DNA from: Oxytricha trifallax
Lineage: Eukaryota > Ciliophora > Spirotrichea > Sporadotrichida > Oxytrichidae
Length of the DNA: 64,000 nt
Assembly: GCA_000711775.1 (NCBI GenBank)
Contig: ARYC01000179.1
Location: 62,001 to 126,000 of the forward strand
Reading direction: 5' to 3'
Each line of letters begins with the position of its first letter. Positions within the stretch are counted from its first letter, which is position 1. The notes under the pieces were generated by a model. That model was given only the letters and a program-made list of their open reading frames with translations, did no database searches and was not told where the DNA came from. The translations under genes were made by a program, and so were the position numbers. Shown one piece after another: positions 34,625-46,100 of this stretch.

Positions 34625-35146
34625 TAATTTTAATTTAATTAAATTAATTTCTTAATTACACTTGTTTTCTTATATATTACTTAATCACTATTAATTAATT
34701 AAATAAAAAAGTTTAGATTAACCATTCAACATATTATTTTAGTGTCACAAACAATTTAATAAATTATTTTTAATATCTTCAAGTATAAATTTTATCTTTT
34801 TATCATTATAATGTCTCCCAACCCGAAATAATTCCATCTTAAAATATATTTTATGGCGAAATATTTGTAGCAAATACCAAAAAAAGGAGGTTGGTAAAAA
34901 CCCAAGTGTATCAAATTAAAAACAAAAACGATTAAGACTAATTCAGTAGTTCAAATTAAAAAACCTTGCATGGATTTGACTGTCAATTTGGAAGGTATAA
35001 ATTAGCCAGATAGAGATTAGAATTTAAAGAATACTACTTTTTATGCTTAATTTTCTTGATATCTTAAGCGTTGCTGTCAATAGAGGTTAAAGCATGAATT
35101 TTCTGATGAGTTCTTTCTTATTTCCTTTTAATTTATTAATTGTTAC

Positions 35147-35771
35147 TCATGCTTAGCAGTAAGGCATACTCTCCATATAATTCTCTGACATTATATAAGG
35201 ATTACCCACAGCCTTTATTCTACTTTCCTCGTATTTTTGAATGAAAATTATAGTTTTAAAATTTTCAGGCTTTATATCCATGTGAACATAACTTTGTCCA
35301 TGGAGCTGCTCTTTGAAGGTCGTGTTACTGATAAACTATTATATTAAATAAAGTCAAATCTCTTACCTTAGCCTTTTTACAATAAAATCTCGCACGAGTT
35401 GAAAGATATTCTTTCATTAAATCTTTTCCTTTCTTAAATATCCTTTATTTATTACTATAGTTATTAGTTACTTATCTTTTAATAGAGTTAGTTGAAAAGA
35501 AAGCTTTAATAGCTTATTCTAAAATGGTATCGGTTTCCTTAAGACAAAAAGGCTTTTTTGTTTAAAAGTTCTAACTTAAGTTTCGAAGATCAAGAGCATT
35601 TAGTTAAGGAATTTGGATAGCAGACTCCTAATTCCACATATGTAAACTTAATAAAATCTTTCTTTTGGATGCCCATTTTGGCTTAATCAGTGAAATATGA
35701 CGAGCTTCTTTAGATTATATCCTTATCTGAGTTAGTAAAGACTTTGGAAAGTCATGAATAATATCTCCCAT
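35147..35771 (-). CDS. Truncated kinase-like frame, unit 4
   Basis: Copy of the frame at 25343-25967 with no difference seen. The fifth unit is cut before this part. Confidence 0.43.
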
Positions 35772-37521
35772 TTATGTACGTGGTCACTGCTCTTTTGACG
35801 TGCTAAAATAATCTTGAATACTAATCCTGTCATTGCCAGAGTGCATCCTTTTGTGCTGGTTGCTTGTTTAACCTGAATTCAGTTGTGAAGAATTTATCTT
35901 ATTTTGGCATTCAAGTTTACTAACTTTCAAAGCATGCTGCTGCTTTCTCAACGTCTTCTATTAAAGTTGGAAATCCAAATCTATACAGCCTCAGAAGTTG
36001 TTTGCCTTTTAAATTTACCTCTTTCCTTTTTAAGAATGATCATTCTAATTTGTAGAAAAAGCCATTAATCAACAGAGATTGTACATAGTTTTTAGAGAAA
36101 CGTTCTTTGCTTTCAATATGCTACGATCTTTGGATTGGAATGTAATCCCCAAAATTTCAGTCTTTCGTTTTCTTTTGGAAAGTAATAACTTTGAATCAAG
36201 TCAACCTTATTACACTTAAAGTCCCATATATATATTCTTAATTAATTCCAAGTAGAATTTAATTGTATTCACTTGTGGACATTAGAATTGATATATATAC
36301 AGGAGCATTATCGAACTTTGTTTAAGCTTTGAAACAATCCTTAGATCTCTTACAAATTATATTATCCTAAGTTTGTGAAAAATTGTATTTACTCCTCTCA
36401 ATAAATAGAGTGAGAAGCATCTCATATAGCATGTAAACCTTAATCCTTACAAGATTAGCTAAACTTGCATTAAAGACCGTCTCTTATTTCTAGATATGCA
36501 ACTCTGCATTGAGATATTAAGCTAAGGTTTTTCTTTTTGAATGAAATTAGAGCTAGCTACAAAGGATCTCAGCAATAATTTATGAAGTACTTTTATAAGA
36601 ATATCACATTTCCTTAATTATTAGCAACAGTATATAGAGATGTTAGTAGTATTGGAAAATTGAGTTTAAATATCATAGCTCTTGAGTAAACGTGAAAATA
36701 GTCCCAGCAAACTTTTATTCTTTAGAATAAAAAACTTAATAGTTTATGAACTCTTGAATTAATAATTATCAAAAACTTAAATCTGTGAGTCTTAAAAGTC
36801 TACTTTTCGTCTTCAAAAGAAATCAATAGAAGCAATCATTATTTATGAGCTGAAATAGATTGAGCGTGGATTCAAAAAGTTTCTTGGAATGATTCACTGT
36901 CCTATTTAAAATCAATATATTAACACATTTTTTAATATTAAAACCATTCATTTTCCAATCGAACTCATGAGACTAAAACATTAATTTCAAATACTTGATA
37001 ATTCCTAGTTAATTTTTGGGTGCGTATAAGTTGAGTCCTTAATTATTTTTATTTAAAAAAATTTTATATAATGATCAAGAATATTCATAAATAAATAAAT
37101 TGTTTTTATATAAAATTAGTATTTATATTTTCAAAGGTTTACATTTTGCCGCTTAGATGTCTTAAATAAAATAAAAATAAAAAAGATATCAATTAATATA
37201 AAATGAAAACTATATGTAAATAATTTTCAAGTATTTTAAATATCTTGAAGTTTCGAGTATAACTGAAAGTACCTAATTATTAGTGAATTATTTAATAAAA
37301 CAATAAGTTCAAATAATGAATAAAGTATATTTTAAATTATACAAGTAACTTAATTTCAAAAACACCTCTTTAAGTCATTAATTATAATTTTAATAAATCT
37401 TCTTGATGAGTTATTTTGAATATTCAATTTTGAACATTTAAATTTTGAATATTCAAATTTCTGACTATTTAAGGGAGGCATTTTAATTAAATTATAATAA
37501 TAATAAAAATAAATAAATAAA

Positions 37522-37884
37522 ATGAGCATTTTTGACAAGAAAGAGCAATTCATCGCAGTAACCAAAATTGAAAAAATAATTAGAAACACACTTTCAGAAA
37601 TCCACAATAAAGAACAATTACAGAACTACTCATAAGAATACGACGAATCAGCAACCCTCTCAAGTTACAACAGTCAAGCACCCAGATTTGAACCTGAAAT
37701 GGCCGAATTAATGCAGCAAATGCTAACAGAATTCATTTGCTTTGTGACTCACGACATGACTGAAGAAATTTCCAAAGAAAGGAGGGTTGCAATTAAGGGA
37801 ACAGATTTAATCGAATCACTTCAAAAACTTGGATTTCAACACTTCACTCCCCCTCTAGAAGTCATGCTTCCAAGACTCATTTGA
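37522..37884 (+). CDS. NF-YB/HAP3-like histone-fold protein, copy 5 (intact)
   Basis: Identical in the coding region to copy 1 (120 residues). Upstream it has the sequence version shared by copies 2-4, not the copy 1 version. Homology to the array ends about 35 bp past its stop, so it has no kinase-like spacer behind it. Confidence 0.85.
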
Positions 37885-38002
37885 TAATTTTAATTTAATT
37901 AAATTAATTTCTTAATTATTACTTACTATTTATTTATTTCTCTCTAATCAGAAATTAATCTTTATTAAAAATTAATCCACTCTGCAAAGAATACATCATT
38001 TA

Positions 38003-41000
38003 ATAGTATTTAGGCCAATATTCATATTAACTTGAATTTGTTTTTAAAAATTTCGCTTGATCAATTACAATGCTCTTAGCTTAATCTATTTGAAAAATTC
38101 CACCTGTAACAGAATCAGCTGGGGTAACTACTATGTAATTGTTTATAAATTATGAGAGTTAAATTGTAACTTGTACATTAGCGTTGTTTAATTTTATAAC
38201 TCCACCTCCATTGTACTGTGAAAGATTTTTGAAAAGTTAAATTGGACATAAAAAAATGAATTTTTGAGTAGATTATCTTATTTTTTTATCTTTAGGAGTA
38301 TGAATTTATTTAAAAAATGAAAACCCTAGAAGTGAATACTATATCAAAAGGATAGAGGGACTACTACTGCTAGCTTTTTCAAAATTAATAAAACTTCCCT
38401 GTTACATAGACTAACTATCAGTTACATTGCTATAGATAAATTGCACTTTTGCATCTCCAATCGCATAGATAATATTTCCTTTTATTGACTTTATTTATGT
38501 GAAGTAAGATTTGTAGATATTCAAGTAGCAAGAGTCGCAGTAATATATTCCACCAAGTGTTGCGTAATTATTTAAAAATATGCTGCCAGCTTCTGTTAAG
38601 TTACTGTATTAATTTAGATTAAAAACTCCTCCTTTTGAGGAAATTCCACAACTCTTGTATGTGTTATAATTTTAAAGAAAATCTTCGTTATTTATTAATT
38701 CAGCATTTAAAAATAAAGCTTATATTTGAAGAATAGATAACAGAGAGTGTACTAAATTATATCTAGAAAGCTGTTCCTATAGTTGCATATGTTGTAGATA
38801 AGGAAGGAATGCTAGTTGATGACATGACTTAGATTAAGGGATTATTCATTATCTTCAAATCTCCAACATTACTTTAGTTAATTATAATTTTTACATTTTA
38901 ATAAAATTTTTTAAAATAAACAATTGAATACTTTCAAGTTAATAATGCTTCCACTTTAAACAGCTTAGACTTCTTCTATAATACTCTCAGATATTGTAAT
39001 ATCAGAAATGTTAGTTATTATGTTGAAAAGCCCTCCATTAAAATTTTGAGACTTTATCTTATTAAATTCACAGTTGCTGATTGTCAAAGTTAGACTATTT
39101 GCATAAAGATACCCCAGTCCTCCTCCATCCTCAAGCAATTTAAAATCATCTTATTAATTCACTAAACTTGAATAGACTTCACTAAAGTTTGAGTTTATTA
39201 TCGTTAATGAGAAACTTTAAGCTTCCCCATTAATTACCAAGAATCCTCCATTAGAAAGAGAGTTTGAATTTTATGCTGTAAAGCCATTTAAATCAAAGGT
39301 TATAGTGTCTGTTGAAGAATTTTCATCATAATCGAGATAAATTGAACCTCCCATATATGCTGAATTAGAAATGAATTAAGGAGTTTCAAAAGTGAAAGAA
39401 TAGCAGTTTTTGCAGTATATTGCACCTCCATATAAAGCTTGATTATCTATATAAGTTAACAACTTTATTTAGATTAATTCTTACATTAATAGACACTCCT
39501 AAGTTCAGTGATCTCACTCTCCCCATAGGACTAAATTTTAAATACACCACCATATTTACTTTTCTCGCAATATGAAAAATCATTGTCTTAAGAATAGACT
39601 ATAACTTTACCCTAAGTTGATTCAATTACGAAAGGAGTACCAGCTGTAACTTATTCATAGGTGACTTAATTTTACAAAAAATTGCTTAATATTCCAAAGT
39701 TAGCAGTTTTATAATCTTAATTGCAAATTAAAATTGAATCTTATATTTCGAAAGTAGTTTCATAAGGCTGGGAAATGTATAAATTATTTAAAAAATTATA
39801 GTTATTTATAAATTATACTTTATTATATACAGCAGTTCCAAGTGGAATTGTAGAAGTTTGATAAATTTTTGATGACTGTATTGATATTCTTCCTATTTGA
39901 TTTTCAATTTCTGAATTAGCATAAATTATAATATAATTAGAATATCTTAATAAATTTATAAATTAAACAAATTAATAATATTATATTCCACCTTTTAACT
40001 TTGAAAAGACATTGGTAAATGTATCATTAATATGAGTATGCTCTGAATATTATAAATTCATAAAATTTATCAAACCTCCAGAAGTTTAACTGTCAATATT
40101 TTCAAATGTGTTATTCTAAAATATTGCAAAAAATAGTTAATAGATTAAATTTATTTACAAAATAGAAACTTTATACCTTAATTATTAAATTTTATTATAT
40201 TAAAATTTAATCATTGCATTGACTTTTGCTAAATTATCTAAACTACTTATCCTCATGAAACTTCCTAAGTCCCCACTTATTTAATTTATTGCACTATTTT
40301 TAATAACTTCTATAGAACTCAAAACACTTAAACTATTAGATATATTAGACCACACTACATAAAATATAGTTGAGTTGCTCTTAAGCGATTCTAGTAAAGT
40401 TTAGTTTGCGATCCCAAAAAACTGATTTATATTTTATATGGCAAGAGAAGTCATTTGTAGATTATCTGTGTAAAATGAAAATAGTGAGTGAGTTTAAAGG
40501 CATTTAGCACAGTCAATTAGTTGAAAAGTTGTACTTGTGATTGCTACTAAACTTAAAGGCTTTACAATTGGAGTTGTCTGTTCATATCTAATTTTAAATA
40601 TAACAATGAATAAATGCTTACTAACTATAGGAGAATAGCCAAGATTTTTAAGTTGTACTGGAAGAATCATGTTATTACTAAAAATAGACTTTTAAAGATT
40701 TAATATTTAAATTTTAATAAAATATTAATTATAGATGTAAGTTTTGATTTTATAGTTAATTAAAAATGGTTTTAAATTAGTTTTCTAATAAAAACTTAGT
40801 ATAATATCTGGAGAAAAAAATGTTTATCTAATGCTCATTTAATTTTTATTTTATTATTTAGTGTTAATGTTTCTTTTGATTTAATAAGAAAAATAATTAT
40901 TGTAAGTATTATACTGAATTGTTTTTGAAAAATCCATATTAAAATTTAAATGAGAGCATTTAAATTATATTATTTGCCTCTAATCTAATTAAATTATATT

Positions 41001-43112
41001 CCATTGATTAAAAGAACTCTCTTATGATATTTTTTTAGATAATTTCTATTAAACTCTTATATTTTATACTATATATTATTATGTAAGATAAAGAATAGGA
41101 CCTAACATTCTTCAAGGTAATAAAAGATCAATAAAAAATGCCCTTAAAAAATTAATCTAAAACTCGAAATAAAAATTATTTTACAAATAAAACAGCCAGA
41201 ATATTACTTGTCTTAATTATTTTTATATTTCTAAAATCATTTTCTTTTATCTATATTAGAAATAAATATTTTCAAAACTTGAATCTTTTATTGTTAGACT
41301 ACCAACTTAGTTTTTACTACTCTGCATATTAATGAATGGGTACATACTTCCATATCGTTTCGATTCTATATTAAGATTAAATCATATTAATTAAAAAAAA
41401 TATTCATACCATGAATAGTTTCAACAAATGTTTGATTAAATAAGCCAATCATGTCTTAACTGTACATTCCATAAAAATCATGAATAATCGTGTCTGATAT
41501 TTCAATACTTCCATATAAACTAGAAAACATTATAGCATTTGATCTTTCAATTTTATCATTATTTTCTAGTAGAACAGTCCAGCTTATCTCATCTCCTAAT
41601 ATTTGTACATAATTTGTGTATTCTATGTAAATAAGACTTTTAGCCAGAAGATCTGTATTAGTAATAGATGATTCGAGTTTATATACTTCCTGTTGAGAGA
41701 ATTAAGAAATTATTGAAGTTTTGGTTAATGGGCTTTGTATTGTAAAGACTAATTGCAAGTGAAGATTTTGATAGAGAAGTGATAGTTCTAAAGAATTTTC
41801 GTGGTTTTTTATGAAGGAACATGACTCAATGAAAATTCTTTGCAGGCCTTTAATAACTAGGAGACCTTTGCATTAAAATAAATTAAAAGAAATATGCCAT
41901 TGCCAAAGAGATTCATACTAAACAAGTTTCCTTTAATAATCATTTTCTTGTAGTCAACATGAATATCAATTGAATTGTATGAATATGTGTGAATATCTGT
42001 AGCTGTAAGGGCAGAGTAGTCAGTGTATGTGTACTCATCAATCAGAGCAGAGGATATTTGCACATTCATGCTGAGCTAGTCTCGCTCATCAATTGAAACC
42101 ACTGTAAGTAATATCAATATTTCCAAAAAAAAATAACAAAGAAAAATAAATCAAATTAAAATGAACATTTTGTGCATTCACTTGAAGATTAACCGATACA
42201 TTCTTCACAACTTGAATGACATTCTAATATAAGTTTGTTTATAAAATGTAAATGCTTTACGAGAGCAATAAGATTTTTTAAAATATTTTTTTTAAATAAT
42301 TTTTATAATAAAAAAAAAAGATTAAGAAATTAGACCTCTTTCAGTGAAGTCTTAAGTTCCATAGTAGCCAGATGGGCACTTAGATACGCATTTTCCATCA
42401 TTAAAAAATCCATTCTTGCACCCATTGCATACTGTGAGTGATTAATTTGACGAATCTAATATAAATTCAAAAAATAAATAATTAAAGAATTTATAATAAA
42501 ATCCTAAGTGCAAGAAGCACAGTCAGAAAAATATTTCTCATAATTCTCAGCATTTTTATTGCAATCTATTTATAGCCGAATTTAAAACATTTTATCTTAC
42601 CAAAGCAAATTTGAGTAGATGTTGTTAATTCTCTATTTTAATCCTTACTACTTTAATTGCTATTCTAATCTAAATTTAAAATCTGATTATCATTAAATTC
42701 TAAGTTTCTTCTTAATCTGGTTGAAACTGTGCTTGAATCAACTAGTGTAAAGCCCTGTTCGCATTATTCACAGTTATAGCTTGAATCACACTCCAAACAA
42801 TTAGTGAGAGGACTGCAACTTGAACATGAGTTATATAAAATATAATTTAAATGGCATAATTTTAGTTGATTTGGTTGACAAAAAAATAATCCTTGCACAT
42901 TTAGCATGAAGAGCTTGACCCCGAAACCCCTTAAAGGCAATTATCCAAAAAGCTTTCAAAGGAATATGAAGTACAAGAACTGGAATAATCTGAAGCGCAG
43001 GAGCTGCAAGAAGTAGGGTCAGAAGAAGAGCAAATCAAGCAGTACTTGTTATTTGAGCATTCTACATTTGAATTATTAAGATGATAAAGAATTGAAACTT
43101 TAACCATTTATT
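38003..43112 (-). CDS. Gene CB, 5' part: furin-like Cys repeats and beta-helix-like region
   Basis: Reads leftward from about 43112 (first in-frame ATG, MVKVSILYHLNNSNVEC). Cys-rich pieces come first: CSNNKYCLICSSSDPTSCSSC, CEQCEQGFTLVDSSTVS, CNGCKNGFFNDGKCVSKCPS, ECHSSCEECIGQSSSECTKC. Then SIDERDQLSMNVQISSALID, almost identical to AD at 44905-45060, and a long region of Asn/Ile/Phe-rich repeats typical of right-handed beta-helix surface proteins of ciliates, ending ...EYWPKYY at the array insert. Compared with AD, about 580 residues between the Cys repeats and SIDERD are missing. Numerous short AT inserts remain unresolved. No signal peptide was seen, so the true start may be further away. 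Confidence 0.68.
41872..41897. other. IES, 26 bp, pointer TGC
   Basis: Repeat at 41869-41871 and 41895-41897. Removal gives NLFGNGKGLLVIKGLQRI, in register with AD (NQFGNSQGLIELKGIQRI). The insert lacks GT-AG ends, so it is not a spliceosomal intron. Confidence 0.78.
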
Positions 43113-43150
43113 AATTTTATTTGATTTTAAAATAATTTAATTTATTTTGT

Positions 43151-46100
43151 ATCATTATCTGTTAAGAAACGCAAGAAACACATACAGACCTTTAAAGCAA
43201 GATAAGTCTCATTAAGTTATAGAAATGACTATCTAACCACTATTTTGTTCAATAAATTCAGATGCACTTTGTGTAACAGATGATACTCATTTAACAATTT
43301 ACAATAAAATGAGAGATAAGTTTAATTTAAAAGTAGGAGCTGGGCTTACTTTAAGCTATATTGTCTTTGACAGCTTAGATTCAATTATTTAATGTAACAT
43401 TCGATTTGATTTATAATAAGTTTCAAATAGATGAGGATGATACGAATTCATGTTTATCACAAAGGACAAAGTGCTGCTCTGTAGATGATACAGCAACTTT
43501 ATTTACAGATAGCGGATCCTATGGGTGCAATAATCATGCTAGATCGTATATTACTTGCTATATTAATTTTATAACACTTCCTTAGATCAATGGATTGTCA
43601 AATAAACTTAAATTTAATTACTAAGGCTATGTTTTCATATTAAAATTAGATTTAGCTCAAGGAACATCATTCATAGAATTTGACTTAAATGAACACATGG
43701 TTTTAAGCTCATCTCCTACACTTATACTTGATGTAAAATATATTCCAATTTATTTAAAATTTTTAATCAATTTAGAACGTAGAATTCAGAAATTTTTACT
43801 ACGATTTTAATTCACTAATCGAACTAAACAGCTATGGTGGTAATGTAGAAATTACTAACTCTGTATTTCAAAGTTTTAGTTAATGTGGCTCAATAATCAG
43901 AAACTATAAGAAAATACTTAGCTATGATTCATACTCAACTTCAAGTGCTAATGAAGTGCAAAGCTATCAATACAGAAATAATTTACTCTAAAATCAAATC
44001 TACAACTTCATTGATTCTGAAGAGACATTAACATTCATCTAAATAAATTTAATTTCATAATTAAGCACTAAATATTGTATAAATTCAATCCTTTCAACTA
44101 ATCTTGTTCATTGATAAACTCAGACAAGAATCCATGCTTCTCTATATCAATTAAAAATACTATTTTTAAACAAATGTATCATTTCGAATAATAGCAAATT
44201 ACACCAATCAAAGTAAATTCGAATTATGGATTAGTACATCATGGAAAAATATTAAATTTAGACAATTTCAGAGGTAATGTAATCATAGAAGATTCTAGTT
44301 TCTTATAATTTAATAAATACTTAGATTTAATATGAAAATTTTTTTAAAAAAGTACTATAATCATCATAAAAATAATATTATTAATTATAAACAATCAGTA
44401 AAACTTTATTGATTGCTCGATAGCAGAGAGTATTTACAATAAGGAAAGCCAATCAGCAACGACTATATTTGGTACAAAGGACAAATTTCAAATGAGGCAT
44501 TTGATCTCAATCTTATACTAAATTTATATAAATTGATTATGAAGATTATATACAATTAACCAATCTAGAATCATAATTTCGGAATTTACATTATGAATAA
44601 CAACTTTGATTAAAACACTGTGATAAATGGATTGGTAAATATTTTATTGCAAGAATCACAGCAAGGTATCTACCCAACCATCATCTATAAAAATACTTTC
44701 ACAAAAAATGCGGCGTATTACGATACAGTCGGAATTTAATTGAGAATCTAAACATCAAACCTATTTCAAGAAAGCATTTCAGACTCAACTTTAAAATGCA
44801 CTGGTATAACAGTTGAAGAGAATTCTTTCACCTATAACTTCGGATGCCCAGCTTTTACAGGCCCAACTTTAAGTGTGGAGTGCTATGACCCTACAGTGGC
44901 TTCGATTGATGAGCGGGATAAGCTCAGAATGAATGTGTAAATATCCTCTGCTTTGATTGATGAGTACACATACACTGACTACTCTGCCCTTACAGCCACA
45001 GATATTCACACATACTCGTACAATTCAATTGATATTCAAGTTTACTACAAAAAATTTATACTCAAAGGCAATAACTTTATTGATAATTAGTTTGGAAACT
45101 CTTAGGGGTTAATTGAACTCAAAGGGATTTAAAGAATAATAATTGAAAACTCCCATTTCAATAACAATAAAGAAGGTTCACTAGATACAACAAAGTACTA
45201 CAATAATCTGGTTTCTACAATCTTAATAAACCCTTAGTTCAAAACTTCATCATCATTCAATAGCTTAAACCTTGCTACGATATTTTAAACGACTAAAACT
45301 ATTTCAGTTTTCCAAAATACTCATAGTAAAGCTCTCATAAATATCTAATTCTCAAACTAATTGACTTTTAAAGACTGTGAAATCTCTAATAACTTCTAAA
45401 ATGAGATTACTCACTCAATTGATAGAGCTTAAGTAATATTTTTGTCTCATTTATATGGAGAGATTAATATTCAAAATACAAAAATTTCCAATTAAAAAGG
45501 TTTGAATCATGACAATATACTTGATATTACAGATTAAGCGACATTAGATTCATTAAAAAGTAATATAAATTTGATTTTAATTAGTGAAATAGATACTAAA
45601 AAATATGGATCTCTTCTGCCATTGATTTCTGCTGAATAAGATAAATTTTAAGCAGGGAGTTTATTGATAGAAAATACTGAGTTTTCAGATATTGAATTTT
45701 AGATTGCCCTAAGTGAATCAGCCTAATTTTACTCTATGATTCTAAACTACAAATTGTAAGATATTAAATTAAGTATATCATTTGTTTGTTAGTTTTGATA
45801 AGGATACTTTAACACCAAGTCAAACATCCTCAGAAATAATTCAATAAAATAAATCCAAAATTATTCTTTTAAAGATATAGAAATAAGTTTTTCAAAATTG
45901 AAATACATATTAAGATTAAAATTTTAAAATTCTAGAAGACTTAACCATTCTTCACTTTCTAATATATAAAATCTAAAAAGATAAATTTATAATTGTGAGT
46001 TCTCCAAAAAAGGTTTTAAGTTAATTAATAGCCCAGTTCTTCTTTCATCTTAAGATTAATCATAATAAAATATTTTAAGTATTTTTTAAGAGAGTTTCAA

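Larger units (their letters stand above)
24295..37919. repeat. Tandem array, unit 3260 bp, five NF-YB genes and four spacers
   Basis: Distances between the five ATGs are 3260, 3265, 3267 and 3272 bp. After subtracting the 5, 7 and 12 extra bases counted inside coding copies 2, 3 and 4, every spacing is exactly 3260. The spacers read as identical by eye. The array begins and ends with an NF-YB copy: homology starts about 160 bp upstream of copy 1 and stops about 35 bp after the stop of copy 5. Copy 1 differs upstream by an 18-bp duplication and a few substitutions. The layout fits unequal exchange between NF-YB genes, or amplification, very recent or kept uniform. Confidence 0.9.
24069..38005. 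other. Large insert in gene CB, 13.9 kb, probable IES holding the NF-YB array
   Basis: On the right, CB reads ...SSQYEYWPKYY; on the left it resumes KVTFLDEMEV. In AD the same place is uninterrupted: SSCQYEFFPKYYQVAATLDKN. Joining at ATA (24066-24068 and 38003-38005) keeps the frame and gives KYYKVTFLDE. The 3-base pointer is weak by itself, so the exact edges may shift by a few bases, but the paralogue alignment fixes the break to within about 10 codons. Flanks 24069-24294 and 37920-38002 are AT-rich. Confidence 0.72.
14959..43160. other. Giant IES of gene AD, 28.2 kb, pointer ATCATTATCT, containing gene CB
   Basis: The 10-base pointer lies at 14949-14958 and 43151-43160. Joining across it gives NGDHYLL followed by RNARNTYRPLKQDKS in frame, linking the Cys-rich N-terminal part to the rest of the protein. 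The insert holds an inverted paralogue (CB) over most of its length, and inside that the NF-YB array. The stretch 14959-15879 before CB is AT-rich with no gene seen. Confidence 0.72.

Noticed and set aside
24295..37919. CRISPR-like or satellite repeat
   Set aside because: The unit is 3.26 kb and gene-bearing; there are no short regular repeats with unique spacers.
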